DNA of 64,000 nt from Osedax symbiont Rs1 (GCA_000416275.1 ASZJ01000185.1:1-64000), one strand, 5' to 3'. Shown: positions 7,074 to 16,123, numbered from the stretch's first letter. Program-made: numbers and translations. The notes: generated by a model not told the origin, from the sequence alone.

Positions 7074-7430
7074 TGGTGGAGGTGGCGGGTTTCGAACCCG
7101 CGTCCGCCAATCCTCTGCCTCAGGATCTACATGCTTAGACACTTCTATTAAGTTAACCCAGCACGGCCCGAAGGTCAGGGCGTTTAGGGCGAGCCTCTTT
7201 AGTTTTAACCGTTCCGCTTGAGACAAAGCTTCCGGGCGATCCCATCTCATATGACACAACAAATCCTCTAGTTATAGGCACCTGAAGGTGTTGCGTAGCA
7301 GGCTTAAGCTGCTAGTGCGTAGTTATCGTCGTTTGCAACTATAACTTTGTAGTAAGGGATTAACGTGATTCACTACACTCACGACATGCACCTAAGGGTT
7401 TGTAATCAGCGTCGAATCCAAGTCACCCCC
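7074..7430 (-). ncRNA. ssrA: tmRNA (transfer-messenger RNA)
   Basis: The 5' end GGGGGTGACTTGG and the 3' end, a T-arm GGTTCGAAACCC then an encoded CCA, are the paired halves of the tRNA-like domain. The tag frame reads ANDDNYALAA then TAA at 7336-7304, the proteolysis tag type of Pseudomonas-like gammaproteobacteria. Length is 357 nt, normal for one-piece tmRNA. It rescues stalled ribosomes together with SmpB, encoded 1.7 kb away on the same strand. The 3' end of ssrA is a common integration site for islands, and the accessory segment lies directly on that side. Confidence 0.98.
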
Positions 7431-7442
7431 AAAGTATTGGCT

Positions 7443-7472
7443 ATTATAGGGATTCAATTCTAGATAGAAAGC
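7443..7472 (-). promoter_or_regulatory. Probable ssrA promoter (-10 TATAAT)
   Basis: A perfect TATAAT lies on the minus strand at 7448-7443, about 12 bases before the GGGGG 5' end of tmRNA. The -35 region is poor (TTTCTA-like). The start is probably a little upstream of the mature end, which is normally processed. Confidence 0.5.
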
Positions 7473-7535
7473 GTTATTTTAATAAAAGTGTATAAGGTTG
7501 CCGCTGAAGATTACTTTTTACTGCCTAGCGGCTGT

Positions 7536-8906
7536 TTATCGAATGGCAATTAACAGTTTTTGTCCACTGCGGTTTATTTCTAGAAACAGCGAGTGGTTGC
7601 CTCTGCGCAATGCCTGCTTGAAATCACTGAGGCTGCGCAGCTTTATTTTGTTGGCTTTGGTGATTAAATCGCCCTCTTCTAAGCCGTTATAGGCGGCGTT
7701 TGAGTTGGCGGTTAATGAAGTGACTAGGATGCCGGTTTTGCTGCGACTGGCTTGGAATTTCGCGCCGTCGAGTAGTGGGTGTAGGCCGCCTTTTCCCGAT
7801 CGCTTGGTGCCCTTGCTGCTGAATTGCTGAGGGTTGCCTATGCGAGTGTTAAAAGTGCGGTGTCTGCCGTCGCGAAGTACGATCAGTGTGACGCTATCGC
7901 CAATGTTTTTGATGCCAATTTGGCTGCGTAAGCTGCTGCTGGAGTTGGTGTTGGCGCCGTTCACGGAGATGATGATGTCGCCTGATTTTAGTCCGGCTCG
8001 CTGTGCGGGGGTGCTGTTGCCGACACCGGTCACTAGTACTCCTTGTTGGCCGTTGCGCAAGTTGAAAGCTTGGCGTAATTGATCGGTAAGGTCTTGGATG
8101 CTGACGCCTATTTGGCCGCGCTTTACTTCGCCGTATTTTAGTATTTGCTGCATGCTGGCTTTCGCCATGTTGATCGGGATGGCGAAACCTATGCCTACGT
8201 TGCCCCCAGCGGGAGCGATGATCGCTGAATTGATGCCGATTAGTCGACCTGCTAAATCGACCAGTGCCCCACCGGAGTTGCCCGGGTTGATCGAGGCGTC
8301 GGTTTGTATGTAGTTCTCATAGCCTTTTAAGCCAAGTCCGGAGCGACCCAGAGCGCTGACGATGCCGGTGGTCACTGTTTGACCTAAGCCAAAGGGGTTG
8401 CCGATCGCCACGGCAAAGTCGCCGACTTGTACTTTTGTTGAATCTGCCAGTTTGATCTCTTGTAGGTTGTCGGCTTTAATCTGTAATACCGCGATGTCTA
8501 AATCTGGGTCTGATCCGAGTAATGTGGCGGTAAAATTTCGTCCATCGATAAGCGCTACTTTGATTTCGTCTGCTTTTTCAATGACGTGATAGTTAGTGAT
8601 TACTATCCCTCTGCTGGCATTGATGATCACGCCTGAGCCAGCGCTGCTACTTCTTTGTTGCGGTTGTTGGCGCCGTTGTGAGTCAAAAAAGTGCCGGAAA
8701 AAAGGATCGTTCATTAATGGGTTCTGTCGCGCATAGCGGGTAGAGAAGGTCGATATGTTGACCACCGCTGCATTTATTTTTTTTAACATCGGGGCGAGTG
8801 AGGGCAGAATTTGACCTTGAGAATCTGTTGCCGGTAATCCAGCTTGCAGATTGACGCTAAGGATGCTGAATAATAGCAAGAATGATAAGTATACTTTTAC
8901 GCGCAT
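7536..8906 (-). CDS. degQ: Periplasmic serine endoprotease, Do/DegQ family
   Basis: This 456-residue trypsin-fold protease degrades or holds misfolded envelope proteins. The signal peptide covers about residues 1-22 (hydrophobic, ending near LQA). The catalytic triad is visible as His107 (TNYHVI), Asp137 (DPDLDIAVL) and Ser211 (GNSGGALV). Two PDZ domains follow, at about 245-340 and 365-450. A Gln-rich LA loop near residues 78-85 is fairly short, which favours DegQ/MucD over DegP, though this is not decisive. It is transcribed alone between smpB and ssrA on the same strand. Confidence 0.93.
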   Translation of the reverse strand: MRVKVYLSFLLLFSILSVNLQAGLPATDSQGQILPSLAPMLKKINAAVVNISTFSTRYARQNPLMNDPFFRHFFDSQRRQQPQQRSSSAGSGVIINASRGIVITNYHVIEKADEIKVALIDGRNFTATLLGSDPDLDIAVLQIKADNLQEIKLADSTKVQVGDFAVAIGNPFGLGQTVTTGIVSALGRSGLGLKGYENYIQTDASINPGNSGGALVDLAGRLIGINSAIIAPAGGNVGIGFAIPINMAKASMQQILKYGEVKRGQIGVSIQDLTDQLRQAFNLRNGQQGVLVTGVGNSTPAQRAGLKSGDIIISVNGANTNSSSSLRSQIGIKNIGDSVTLIVLRDGRHRTFNTRIGNPQQFSSKGTKRSGKGGLHPLLDGAKFQASRSKTGILVTSLTANSNAAYNGLEEGDLITKANKIKLRSLSDFKQALRRGNHSLFLEINRSGQKLLIAIR

Positions 8907-9115
8907 AACGACCTCTAGTGGTTAGATGTTAGTTGCATCTTAAGACTCGCAGCAGCGATAAGGCTGGGCAAATACTCTAATGTGTAAGTCTTAATCTATG
9001 GGTGTGCAGGGGGTGTGCAACGGCTGTACAGGAGTTTGGATAATAAAGAGCTGGAAAGGTTCGATTTGAATTTGAATTAATGCGCTCGGGGAATGTATGA
9101 GCTAGGAGTAGCGTA

Positions 9116-9151
9116 GGCTTTGTTTATATAATTCAGGTATATGACAAAGCC
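9116..9151. terminator. Hairpin downstream of smpB
   Basis: GGCTTTGT at 9116-9123 pairs with ACAAAGCC at 9144-9151 around an A+T-rich loop that may pair further. It lies just past the smpB stop. There is no clear T-run, so it may be a weak terminator or mRNA-end stabiliser. Confidence 0.35.
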
Positions 9152-9158
9152 GTAGCTG

Positions 9159-9635
9159 TTATCGAGTGCTTAGCACTCGCTGTTTTTGGCGGTTCCAATC
9201 TTTTTCTTTTTCAGTGGCGCGTTTGTCGTGCTGCTGTTTACCGCGTACCAAGGCGATTTCACATTTGACATGTTCGTCTTTCCAGTAGAGCGCCAGCGCA
9301 ATACAGGCAAAGCCTTTTGCCTCTACGGCAAAGGCTAGGTTAGATATTTGTCGACTGTGCAACAGTAATTTTCTTGGACGACGCGGTTCAGTCACAAAAT
9401 GGGTGGACGCTTGCTTTAAGGGGGTCATTGTCGCATTAACTAGCCAAGCTTCACCGTCTTTAAAGGTGACGTACGAGTCTGTTAATTGGGCGCGACCATC
9501 TCGGAGGCTCTTTACTTCCCAGCCCACTAGCATTAGTCCTGCTTCAATTTTTTCATCGATATGATACTCATGTCTGGCACGTTTGTTCAGACAGATGGTA
9601 TTACCGGATTTTTTTGCTTTTTTCTTTTTAGCCAT
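9159..9635 (-). CDS. smpB: SsrA-binding protein SmpB
   Basis: The 158-residue product is the normal length. It has a short Lys-rich start, the conserved [15 protein letters not shown] and [14 protein letters not shown] segments of the RNA-binding barrel, and a basic C-terminal tail ([13 protein letters not shown]) that enters the decoding centre. It binds the tRNA-like end of tmRNA and brings it to stalled ribosomes. Its RNA partner ssrA is on the same strand 1.7 kb downstream, separated by the DegQ gene. Confidence 0.98.
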   Translation of the reverse strand: MAKKKKAKKSGNTICLNKRARHEYHIDEKIEAGLMLVGWEVKSLRDGRAQLTDSYVTFKDGEAWLVNATMTPLKQASTHFVTEPRRPRKLLLHSRQISNLAFAVEAKGFACIALALYWKDEHVKCEIALVRGKQQHDKRATEKEKDWNRQKQRVLSTR

Positions 9636-9841
9636 GGCGGCAGTATAACCATCAGTTATTGATTTCGATAGATAGAGAGTTATAATTTTTCGATTTTAGT
9701 ATGATTAAATTTACTGTTGCGCTAATTTCTACTAAATTAGGGTACTTAGCGATGGGGAAATGTATATTTTGCTGAAATTATTGTAGGCTAGATCAGTTTG
9801 TAGAGTTTCTTAATCAGGTTGTAATAGGATGTGTAATTTGG

Positions 9842-11230
9842 TTGGTATTAATGAATAGTCAAGTGATAGGTCGGAGCATCTGGAGTAGTCGCTGGATATT
9901 TTTCTTTGCGGCGACTGCCGGTGCCGTTGGTTTGGGAAATATTTGGAAGTTTCCCTTCGTGATGGCTGAAAATGGCGGTAGTGCCTTCGTCTTGCTATAT
10001 TTGTTGTGTATTGCTTTGATGGGTGTGCCGATGATGCTCAGCGAGGTGGTTATCGGTCATATTGGTAATGCCAACCCGATAAAATCTATTCAAAAAACCT
10101 CTGAGCGTTCCGGTGCTCATCAACGCTGGTCATTAATCGGTTATTTAGGGTTGGTCGCAGGGCTGGGTATCTTTGTTTTATTAACCGTGATTGCCGGCTG
10201 GGCAATTAATTATTTAATTGAAATGTATCAGGGAAGTTTTGTTGATATAGGGCGAACCAAAGCGGCAGCTATTTTTAACCAAATTAAAGCAGACTCAAAT
10301 GCAGCCTTGGTTTTTCAGTCCCTGTTTGTCGCAGTGGTGGTTTTTATCTTGGGCTTTGGGGTTAATAAAGGTTTAGCCCGCGGGTTGGTCTACTTTGTGT
10401 CTATGTCGCTGCTGGTCTTGTGCTGGTTAATTTACTATTCGTTTACTCATGGTTTCTTTGATCAAGCTGTTGATTATTTGTTTAAATTTGATCAAACAAA
10501 AATTACTGTCGGATCTTTTTTGCTCGCCTTCGAACATGCATTTTATACGCTTTCTATTGGGGTGGGAGCGCTGATTGTATTCGGCTCATATCTGCCCAAA
10601 AAGAGCGCTATTGGCGCCATTGTATTTACTGTGGCACTAGTCGATATTGCAATCTCTGGATTAGTTGGCTTAGTGACGATACCGACCTTGCTGTCTGCCC
10701 AAATAGTACCTGCTGCTGGTTTTGATCTGCTGTTCGTCTCCCTGCCTGTCGCCTATGGTGATATGCTCAACGGCCAATACTGGGGGGTGATGTTCTTTCT
10801 GTTTGTGATATTGACCGCGCTGTCTTCCGCGTTAGTTTTGCTGGAGCCAACAGTAGCCTGGTGCGCTGAGCGTTTTTCAACCGGTCGCTGGAGTGCTGCG
10901 GTGTTGGTTGGTTTCGTGGTGTGGTTGATTAGCTTGGCTTGTTTTGACAGCTGGACATATATTAAAGATTTTACTGGTTTTAATTTTAAGCTCTTTCATC
11001 TAATTGATTTTATGACGGCTAAAATTGTCTTGCCGCTAGCGGGGTTGTTGATCGCTATTTATACTGGTTGGGTGTTGAAACCGGCTTTGGTTAGAGATGA
11101 AATGGCTAATGCCGGGATGTTTTGGCTATATATTTGGTATTTTTTAATTCGCTTTGTAGTGCCGTTCTTGTTTGTTTTAGTTTTAGTGCTAAATCAGTTA
11201 GATATTAAAAACATGCGATTGTTTTTTTAG
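9842..11230 (+). CDS. Sodium-dependent transporter, neurotransmitter:sodium symporter (SNF) family
   Basis: About 462 residues with 11-12 predicted membrane segments. The TM1 signature GAVGLGNIWKFPF (residues 28-39) is the unwound sodium- and substrate-binding helix, followed by NGGSAFVLLY in TM2. Substrates of bacterial members are usually amino acids; which one cannot be told here. TTG 9842 has AGGA at 9826-9829 upstream, while ATG 9851 is equally possible and would lose three residues. It is monocistronic, with about 250 bp of unassigned sequence after it. Confidence 0.92.
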   Translation: MVLMNSQVIGRSIWSSRWIFFFAATAGAVGLGNIWKFPFVMAENGGSAFVLLYLLCIALMGVPMMLSEVVIGHIGNANPIKSIQKTSERSGAHQRWSLIGYLGLVAGLGIFVLLTVIAGWAINYLIEMYQGSFVDIGRTKAAAIFNQIKADSNAALVFQSLFVAVVVFILGFGVNKGLARGLVYFVSMSLLVLCWLIYYSFTHGFFDQAVDYLFKFDQTKITVGSFLLAFEHAFYTLSIGVGALIVFGSYLPKKSAIGAIVFTVALVDIAISGLVGLVTIPTLLSAQIVPAAGFDLLFVSLPVAYGDMLNGQYWGVMFFLFVILTALSSALVLLEPTVAWCAERFSTGRWSAAVLVGFVVWLISLACFDSWTYIKDFTGFNFKLFHLIDFMTAKIVLPLAGLLIAIYTGWVLKPALVRDEMANAGMFWLYIWYFLIRFVVPFLFVLVLVLNQLDIKNMRLFF

Positions 11231-11479
11231 TACAATGAGTTAGCAAATTCCTATTTTGACAACGCTGTGAATACAATTATTAAATATAACTCTGAATCAG
11301 TGATCTCTATGCGAAATTTAGCATAAGCTATTAGTTGCATAAGATATTGAAAAATAAATACTTATTCTAAGGTTTTCTAAGGGTTTTGCTCTGTATTCTC
11401 TTTGAAGCCGCAGGTTCAGGGTTAGGGCAATACATATAGGTCGAGAGTTAGTTCTTTGAAATTCGGTAATTAATGAAAA

Positions 11480-11920
11480 ATGAATCAGATTGATAGAAGT
11501 GCTTTAGTGTTTCACTCTGCACAGCAAATGTTTGATGTGGTCAATAATGTGCAATATTATCCAGAGTTTCTTCCATGGTGTGCGTCTTCAGATGTGGTCT
11601 CGCATTCAGAGCAAGAGATGGTGGCGAGTTTACACTTGGCAAAGGCGGGTTTTAAATACAGTTTTACCACCCGTAACCAGCTGTATGCCCCCAGTGGTAT
11701 TAAATTTGAGTTAGTTGAGGGGCCTTTTAAGCATTTGTCTGGTCAGTGGTGTTTTGAGTCGCTCGCTGAAAACGCTTGCAAAGTTAATTTGAGCTTGAAT
11801 TTTGATTTTTCCGGTAAGGTGGCGGCTTTTGCGATGGCAAAGGTTTTTGCGCAAGTCGCCAATACCATGGTAGAGGCTTTCGTAAAGCGCGCTGATGATT
11901 TGTACGGTAGCGAGGAGTGA
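11480..11920 (+). CDS. ratA: RatA family SRPBCC protein (ribosome association toxin / COQ10-like)
   Basis: The 146-residue START/SRPBCC protein carries the family segment VQYYPEFLPWC (residues 24-34) and a closing long helix with MVEAFVKRADDLYG. In E. coli, RatA binds the 50S subunit and blocks 70S formation; COQ10 relatives bind ubiquinone. The two roles cannot be separated by sequence. It is followed one base later by rnfH, the usual ratA-ratB pair, and sits near bamE as in most gammaproteobacteria. Confidence 0.93.
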   Translation: MNQIDRSALVFHSAQQMFDVVNNVQYYPEFLPWCASSDVVSHSEQEMVASLHLAKAGFKYSFTTRNQLYAPSGIKFELVEGPFKHLSGQWCFESLAENACKVNLSLNFDFSGKVAAFAMAKVFAQVANTMVEAFVKRADDLYGSEE

Positions 11921-11921
11921 T

Positions 11922-12224
11922 ATGATCAAGGTAGAAGTTGCTTTCGCCGGTCAGAAAGTACAAAAGATTTTAACTGTTGAAGTCGCTGAGGGGGCTACTG
12001 TTTATGAAGCGGCGGTCGCTTCCAATATTGTCGCCTTATTTCCTGAAATAGATATTGAATCTGTCCCTATGGGGATTTTTGGCAAGGGCATTCGCAAACC
12101 CAGAGAGCAGGTTTTGCGCGCGGGAGATAGAGTCGAATTATATCGGCCTTTAGTCGCCGACCCTAAAGTTATTCGAGCGCGTCGTGCAGAAAAATTAAAA
12201 GCAGCCGAGAAGTCAGCGCCCTGA
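11922..12224 (+). CDS. rnfH: RnfH / RatB family ubiquitin-like protein
   Basis: 100 residues starting MIKVEVAFAG, a beta-grasp fold with the conserved GxFGKGI-type segment (MGIFGKGIRKP) and the GDRVELYRPL strand of the family. The ATG at 11922 is chosen because it is preceded by GAGGAG and directly follows the ratA stop; an in-frame ATG at 11895 lies within ratA. Function is poorly known. It pairs genetically with ratA. Confidence 0.93.
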   Translation: MIKVEVAFAGQKVQKILTVEVAEGATVYEAAVASNIVALFPEIDIESVPMGIFGKGIRKPREQVLRAGDRVELYRPLVADPKVIRARRAEKLKAAEKSAP

Positions 12225-12261
12225 ACTAGAAGGTTGAGCAACTGTTGATAAAAAATCTACC

Positions 12262-12299
12262 TATTTGCTATCGCCTGGTGTATTTGGCGATAGCAAATA
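12262..12299. terminator. Perfect 14-bp hairpin between converging rnfH and bamE
   Basis: TATTTGCTATCGCC at 12262-12275 and its exact inverse complement at 12286-12299 flank a 10-nt loop. It lies between two genes that end toward each other. There is no strong T-run on either side, so termination efficiency is uncertain. Confidence 0.5.
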
Positions 12300-12360
12300 T
12301 TGGCAGGGGCTGTCTTGGGCTGTTTCAGTACGCTGATCTTGCCCGACAACTTCGAGCAAT

Positions 12361-12681
12361 TTATTCGGGATGTAAATCACCGCTGATGTTGCTTAGGCTG
12401 CCATCGGTGAATATTATAGTAACCCTAGAAAGTGTGGGTGTTTGATTGGCGGCTTTCATGGTATAAATATAATCCCAGCGGTTTTCATTAAATGTATCTT
12501 GAATAATTGGGGTGCCCATTATGAACTGTACTTGTCTTGGGCTCATACCTGGCTTTAGCTGATTGACTGCCTCTTGGGAGAGAATGTTGCCCTGGGGAAT
12601 GTCTAATTTATAAACACCGGGGAATTGAGTACAACCGGAAATTGCAATCACAGAAGTTATTAATAATAAGAATTTGCGCAT
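12361..12681 (-). CDS. bamE: Outer membrane protein assembly factor BamE (SmpA/OmlA lipoprotein)
   Basis: 106 residues starting at ATG 12681. The signal peptide ends in the lipobox AISGC (Cys17), followed by the BamE core: VYKLDIPQGN, then LKPGMSPRQVQFIMGTP, then a WDYIY strand. It is a lipoprotein of the BAM complex that inserts beta-barrels with BamA (27.1 kb). A longer TTG start at 12708 would put nine extra residues before the signal peptide and is unlikely. It is divergent from fur, the common arrangement. Confidence 0.95.
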   Translation of the reverse strand: MRKFLLLITSVIAISGCTQFPGVYKLDIPQGNILSQEAVNQLKPGMSPRQVQFIMGTPIIQDTFNENRWDYIYTMKAANQTPTLSRVTIIFTDGSLSNISGDLHPE

Positions 12682-12765
12682 GGGTAAATTATTTCCACTA
12701 TTATCCAATATTTAAGTTAATATAGTTTAGCATCCAGTCGCTAGAATCAATAGAGAAAGATAATT

Positions 12766-13191
12766 ATGGCTCTTGAAAATCAAGAATTACGTAAAGTTGG
12801 TCTGAAAGTTACCTTGCCAAGGGTGAAAATATATCAAATTTTAGAAAAAGCCGGTGAAGGTGATCATTTTAGTGCAGAGGATATTTACAAGCTTTTGATG
12901 GAGCTAGGTGAAGATGTTGGCCTGGCAACTGTCTATCGAGTGCTGACACAATTCGAATCAGCTGGTCTGGTCTGTAGGCATCATTTTGAAGGTGGGCACT
13001 CCGTTTTTGAACTTTCGCGTGATGAAGAGCACGATCATATAGTCTGTGTTAAATGTGGTCGAGTCAGAGAGTTTATTGATAGTGATTTGGTTAAAAGACA
13101 GCACAAAATTGCCTCAGAGCTTGGCTATGACCTCACTGATCGTACCTTGTATTTATACGGTACTTGCACCGGTGGCTGCGAAAAAGATTGA
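12766..13191 (+). CDS. fur: Ferric uptake regulator Fur
   Basis: 141 residues, normal length. The winged helix includes GLATVYRVL (52-60), the recognition helix region. The metal site HDHIVCVKCG (89-98) holds the CxxC zinc ligands Cys94 and Cys97, with a second pair Cys134 and Cys138 near the C-terminus. It represses iron-uptake genes with Fe(II). I see no clear Fur box in the bamE-fur gap. A strong terminator follows. Confidence 0.98.
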   Translation: MALENQELRKVGLKVTLPRVKIYQILEKAGEGDHFSAEDIYKLLMELGEDVGLATVYRVLTQFESAGLVCRHHFEGGHSVFELSRDEEHDHIVCVKCGRVREFIDSDLVKRQHKIASELGYDLTDRTLYLYGTCTGGCEKD

Positions 13192-13210
13192 TTGAATATC
13201 AGTTATAAAA

Positions 13211-13234
13211 AAACCAGCAATTGCTGGTTTTTTT
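13211..13234 (+). terminator. Rho-independent terminator after fur
   Basis: AAACCAGCAA pairs with TTGCTGGTTT at 13211-13230, followed by T residues to 13234 and preceded by A residues, so it could act on both strands. Confidence 0.9.
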
Positions 13235-13338
13235 AGCGGTAAAATTTAGCAGCTAAGCCACTCTGCCAAATAAGTGGCTTTAGCGACGATAGTTGCCAGC
13301 CCTGCTGATCAATCGATCTGTCATCGCTGTGCTGTGAG

Positions 13339-14580
13339 TCACTGGGAAATTAAGACATCGCCCGTTTGGATATTGTTTTGCCCTGCTACGCCATCCACTC
13401 TGCCCTCGGCTGAATTAGCTTGAACTCTGCTAACGGTGAGGGTTAAAGGTGTTTGATTTAATTCGATAGTCGGATTTTGCTGGTAATCATAAAAAGTGGA
13501 TTTTCGGTAGACGTCAAACCTATCACCGGGTTTTATGCCAGAGGCACGGCCGGCTTTAAACCAAATTTTGCTTTCATTGGTGCGCGATATTTCAACAGAA
13601 AAATTATTGCACCTTAAAGTGCTGGTGATATCACGTGCCATTGTGTCGAGCTCATTGCTTACTTGCTCTCCGTAATCTAACTGCCAAAAAGGGCTGCTGG
13701 CAAAACCAAATTTTTGTCGATCGCTGGTGCCCCAGCGCCCGGCGGTTCGATAGCTTTTTTGACTGATTAGAGCGCCGGTAAAGCCATCGTGTATATATAG
13801 ATCTACTTCAAAAGCGCGCATGTATCTGCTGCTGAGATAATCTTGTTTATGGTAGGCATCTATAAAATAGTTTTTCTGGCGAAACACGCTGGGGGTAAGC
13901 ATCGATAGATCACGCACTACTCCGGATACGACGTATTGAACATCTAACTGTTGGGTCTGTTGCAATACCGTGGTTAAAGAGCCTTGCGCAAGCTGCGTTG
14001 TAGCTGCTGTGCTAGGGTCTGGTTGTAGCATTAACTGGCCGGCATTTAAAGCTTCGATGCCATTGGTGCCAGTGAGTCTCTTGGCCAGCTCAGTGGCTAA
14101 GCTTGATTCAATGTTGCGCAGTTTGCCGATCTTCGACTGGCCGGGGTCGATCATTGGGAAGCCGGCTATGGCGACTCTTTTTCGATAGTTGTTAGCGGTG
14201 CTGCCATTGCTGCACTTGTTGTAGGTATCGATGTTAACGCTAATTAACACTGAGAGGATATTACCGCTGATCGATTCATTAAGTACTTGCGCTTTTCCAA
14301 CCTGGGCCAGTGATTCAATGGACAGTGTGTCTTGAATGATCACTCCCTGTACCATTTGTTGTTGGGTGCTGATAAAAGCGCTGGATTGTAGGGCTGCCTG
14401 TTGTTTGGCGCGCTTGATGGCAATGTTTCTGGCAGTGCTTAAATCGCCGTTAACAATCACTGCTTGTCCCCTCGCTTGGACGGTGAGGGCGTTGGCCTGG
14501 CTGGTGATAAGGAGGCTGGCGGCTAGTAGCAGCCTGCAGCATAAATTGGTTATGTTTTTTAAATTATTAGAACTCAACAT
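13339..14580 (-). CDS. flgT: Flagellar T-ring-type protein FlgT
   Basis: 413 residues with a signal peptide (hydrophobic core then SQANA, cleavage near residue 31). The order is an N-terminal ALTVQARGQAVIVNGDL domain, a middle TolB-like region (KRVAIAGFPM near 130; YVVSGVVRDL near 220) and a C-terminal SH3-like region (GIKPGDRFDVYRKS). This is the FlgT plan of polar-flagellate gammaproteobacteria, where it forms the H/T ring around the basal body. It lies divergent to flgO-flgP. No other flagellar genes are in the window, so the trio is separate from a main flagellar cluster as far as can be seen. Confidence 0.85.
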   Translation of the reverse strand: MLSSNNLKNITNLCCRLLLAASLLITSQANALTVQARGQAVIVNGDLSTARNIAIKRAKQQAALQSSAFISTQQQMVQGVIIQDTLSIESLAQVGKAQVLNESISGNILSVLISVNIDTYNKCSNGSTANNYRKRVAIAGFPMIDPGQSKIGKLRNIESSLATELAKRLTGTNGIEALNAGQLMLQPDPSTAATTQLAQGSLTTVLQQTQQLDVQYVVSGVVRDLSMLTPSVFRQKNYFIDAYHKQDYLSSRYMRAFEVDLYIHDGFTGALISQKSYRTAGRWGTSDRQKFGFASSPFWQLDYGEQVSNELDTMARDITSTLRCNNFSVEISRTNESKIWFKAGRASGIKPGDRFDVYRKSTFYDYQQNPTIELNQTPLTLTVSRVQANSAEGRVDGVAGQNNIQTGDVLISQ

Positions 14581-14901
14581 GTTTTATCAATTACCGATTT
14601 GTTAATACGATGAAAGCGAGTATCAGCTGTAGTGCATTTTGCAGGTGCTGCAAGACTGTGCTGTTAGTAAAATATTAATCTTTAAAAGGTGCGTCTTTTT
14701 GGCTGCTATCTGCTAAGTGTGTAGCGCTGCTGATAATTTTTCTAAGTCATTGACCAAGCTAGCTTGAAAGCAACAGTTGCACCTGCTTAACTGTATAATT
14801 TGACACTATAATACATTTATAGCATATAGCGAATAGAGTCGCTTTGGGTCTTAGTGTAATATCAACAATAAATCCTGCGTAGGTTATATAGGCGATACAA
14901 A
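14581..14901. promoter_or_regulatory. Shared upstream region of divergent flgT and flgO
   Basis: 321 bp between divergent start codons. TTGACA at 14800-14805 with a 17-bp spacer to CATATA (14823-14828) is a possible sigma-70 promoter for flgO, with a weak -10. A GCTGATAA block near 14729 recalls the flagellar sigma-28 -10, but its upstream box is badly spaced. No TGGCA-N7-TTGC sigma-54 site was seen. Confidence 0.3.
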
Positions 14902-15585
14902 ATGAAGAGTGTACTGTTAATTTTTATCTTAGTCATTAGTGGTTGTTCTGGGAAAGGTTTACAATCGCCCTTTACCAATAAGATGTCGGCAGCGGATGCT
15001 AGGTCGATCGTTGAAAAGGCGATTGATATTGATAGTTTGGCTGAATTTGCAAAACCTGCAGCCAGTGCGATTACTCCGATAGAGTCTAATTATTTTGATC
15101 CTGTCAGTGAGGCAGTTGCACAGATGGCCGATCAGATGGTGTTAGGTTTAAGGCAGAATAGAGTTAAGCGCCTACCGGTTGCGGTTTTGCCGTTTAAATC
15201 CCTACGTCACAGTGTGCACGATGATTTATTTGGCGCTAGGATTTCGGAAAGCTTTGTTTTTCCGATGACGCAACGCGGTTATAACATGGTTGACTACCGC
15301 GCGGTAAGCTTGGCAACCACTGAAAAAAGTGCGGTGTCTAAAGGGCAGTTACCTAAATTACAGCAGCAGTTTAAAATTTATTACATTCTTACTGGGACTT
15401 ACGCAAAACACGGTGATGGCGTTGTCTTAAATGCGCGTATTTTAGATGTTATTACCCGTCAAGTAGTCGCTGCGGGTCAGTCTCATATAGCTTACAAGCG
15501 TCTAGAAAGTATGCTGCCGGGCTATGATCCAATAGATGCTTTGAATAAAGGCTTTATTATTGAAAATGGTATTGGGCCGCTTTGA
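14902..15585 (+). CDS. flgO: FlgO family outer membrane lipoprotein
   Basis: 227 residues with a short signal peptide and lipobox VISGC (Cys15). The body matches the FlgO domain: AVAQMADQMVLGL, then RLPVAVLPFKSLR, then GARISESFVFPMTQRGYNMVDYR. In Vibrio, FlgO and FlgP are outer membrane proteins needed for stable flagella. flgP follows 88 bp downstream on the same strand. The product is predicted to be anchored in the outer membrane. Confidence 0.88.
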   Translation: MKSVLLIFILVISGCSGKGLQSPFTNKMSAADARSIVEKAIDIDSLAEFAKPAASAITPIESNYFDPVSEAVAQMADQMVLGLRQNRVKRLPVAVLPFKSLRHSVHDDLFGARISESFVFPMTQRGYNMVDYRAVSLATTEKSAVSKGQLPKLQQQFKIYYILTGTYAKHGDGVVLNARILDVITRQVVAAGQSHIAYKRLESMLPGYDPIDALNKGFIIENGIGPL

Positions 15586-15673
15586 TCTGAGTATTGCAGC
15601 CAATAATTAATGCGCCATCACTCCAAAAATGTATGCCATATCTGGGTTAAGTTAATATGACAGGATTAAAATA

Positions 15674-16123
15674 ATGAATTTCCAAACGGTATTAAAGAGT
15701 AGTTTATTGGTGGTTTTGTTAGCGTTGGTCGGTTGCGAGACTGCGTCTAAATCGGTCAGTAATTTTACCAGTAAATTAAATTTTGGCGGTAGTAAAAGCC
15801 AGACTTATCGAGCGACTGGTTACGCGCCGATTAGCAAGCAGCCTGGCAATACTGTCGGCGAAAAAGTCATTAATGCGATCCGCGCCTCTAAGCTGCGCGC
15901 CTATCAAGAGCTCGCCGCTATGGTGCATGGTCAATACGTGACTAGTTCAAGTACCGTGCAGCAAATGGTCTTAGTCAATGATGATTTTAAGACGGCTGTG
16001 GCTGGGATTGTGCGGGGCGCGCGCGTGGTGAAGTCCTACCCGATTCAAGATGATGTCTATGCGACTATTTTAGAAATTAGTGGTGAGCAGTTGCAACAGG
16101 CGTGGGTGGTTAATAATAATTAA
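15674..16123 (+). CDS. flgP: FlgP / LPP20 family lipoprotein
   Basis: 149 residues with lipobox LALVGC (Cys21). The C-terminal part (AIRASKLRAYQELAAMVHGQYV, then IVRGARVVKSYPIQDD) is the LPP20/FlgP domain. It forms the outer-membrane basal disk or ring in polar flagellates and is paired here with flgO. The start is the only one that gives a lipoprotein signal. No terminator with a clear T-run is seen directly after it. Confidence 0.87.
   Translation: MNFQTVLKSSLLVVLLALVGCETASKSVSNFTSKLNFGGSKSQTYRATGYAPISKQPGNTVGEKVINAIRASKLRAYQELAAMVHGQYVTSSSTVQQMVLVNDDFKTAVAGIVRGARVVKSYPIQDDVYATILEISGEQLQQAWVVNNN

Noticed and set aside
1..7074. A second copy of the ssrA 3' end marking an island edge
   Set aside because: I looked for the T-arm and CCA end in 1-7 kb and did not see one; the idea stays only as a hypothesis about sequence to the left.
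6996..7262. Frames across the tmRNA gene on both strands
   Set aside because: The sequence is ssrA, with its tRNA-like ends and tag identified.
12700..12765. Fur box in the bamE-fur gap
   Set aside because: The A+T-rich sequence has no convincing GATAATGATAATC-type match.
14710..14736. Sigma-28-like flagellar promoter before flgO
   Set aside because: GCTGATAA resembles the -10, but the TAAG upstream is only 11 bp away instead of about 15.
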